Assembly: GCA_963753575.1 (NCBI GenBank)
Contig: CAVWCR010000003.1
Span: forward strand, 930,001-994,000
Reading direction: 5' to 3'
Source of the DNA: VAZQ01 sp963753575
GTDB taxonomy: Bacteria > Pseudomonadota > Alphaproteobacteria > Rhizobiales > Xanthobacteraceae
Length of the DNA: 64,000 bases
The notes under the pieces are model-generated. The model did no database searches. It had not been told where the DNA came from and saw only the letters and a list, made by a program, of their open reading frames with translations. Each line of letters begins with the position of its first letter. Within the stretch, counting starts at the first letter, position 1. The position numbers and the translations under genes are program-made. Of this stretch, positions 63,976 to 64,000 are shown piece after piece.

Positions 63976-64000
63976 CCTCCGTCTTGACGCGTTGCGTCCG

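Overview
The window is 64 kb of GC-rich, gene-dense chromosome from an alphaproteobacterium. The best fit is Hyphomicrobiales/Rhizobiales near the Bradyrhizobiaceae/Xanthobacteraceae. This is inferred from gene order and fusions: dusB(nifR3)-ntrB-ntrC-ntrY-ntrX, a fused ispDF, hfq-hflX, lipoyl-bearing pdhB inside a pdhA-pdhB-...-pdhC cluster, DUF5076, and lipA followed by a RatA/COQ10 gene. Most genes are core housekeeping. I see no rRNA, tRNA, CRISPR array, transposase or phage gene, and no replication origin.

Layout. 0-2 kb: the 3' end of a UbiD-family decarboxylase and a bicupin. 2-6.3 kb: a 1405-residue TIR / STAND NTPase / transmembrane / 14-blade WD40 protein, the strongest defence-like candidate. 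6.4-14 kb: an RlpA lipoprotein, a D,D-carboxypeptidase, then tmk-holB-metG-tatD-MBL. 14-17.3 kb: dps, a one-haem secreted protein convergent with a YVTN beta-propeller, and mazG. 17.5-21.2 kb (minus strand): two tandem paralogous substrate-binding proteins, hflX and hfq. 21.3-29.3 kb: a D-amino-acid transaminase, a membrane protein, and a tightly overlapped six-gene MoxR-type operon (DUF4129, DUF4350, MoxR, DUF58, SpoIIM-like, RDD). 29.6-37 kb: the nitrogen two-component operon. 37-41.4 kb (plus strand): ispDF, a CinA-type amidase, and a TrpB2 plus nitrilase-fold pair whose nitrilase-like member lacks the catalytic cysteine. 41.5-56.2 kb (minus strand): ratA, a P-loop kinase, lipA, lpdA, the pdh cluster, ftsB and enolase. 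These supply and lipoylate pyruvate dehydrogenase, and several small genes of unknown role are interleaved. 56.4-57.3 kb: a bacterial PH-domain protein and queF. 57.4-59.4 kb: a DUF350 / UPF0441-like / glutathionylspermidine-synthase-like operon. 59.7-63.98 kb: thiE-thiG-thiS-thiO and a CopD membrane protein.

Intergenic DNA carries at least four families of palindromic repeats. One is a composite element of about 170 bp present at two operon boundaries. Its hairpin arms differ between copies by compensatory changes, and its 16-nt end sequence is also found directly before three start codons. Two small genes (a GlsB/YeaQ-type protein and DUF350) read as frameshifted. I made all calls by reading translations and motifs; no database search was run.
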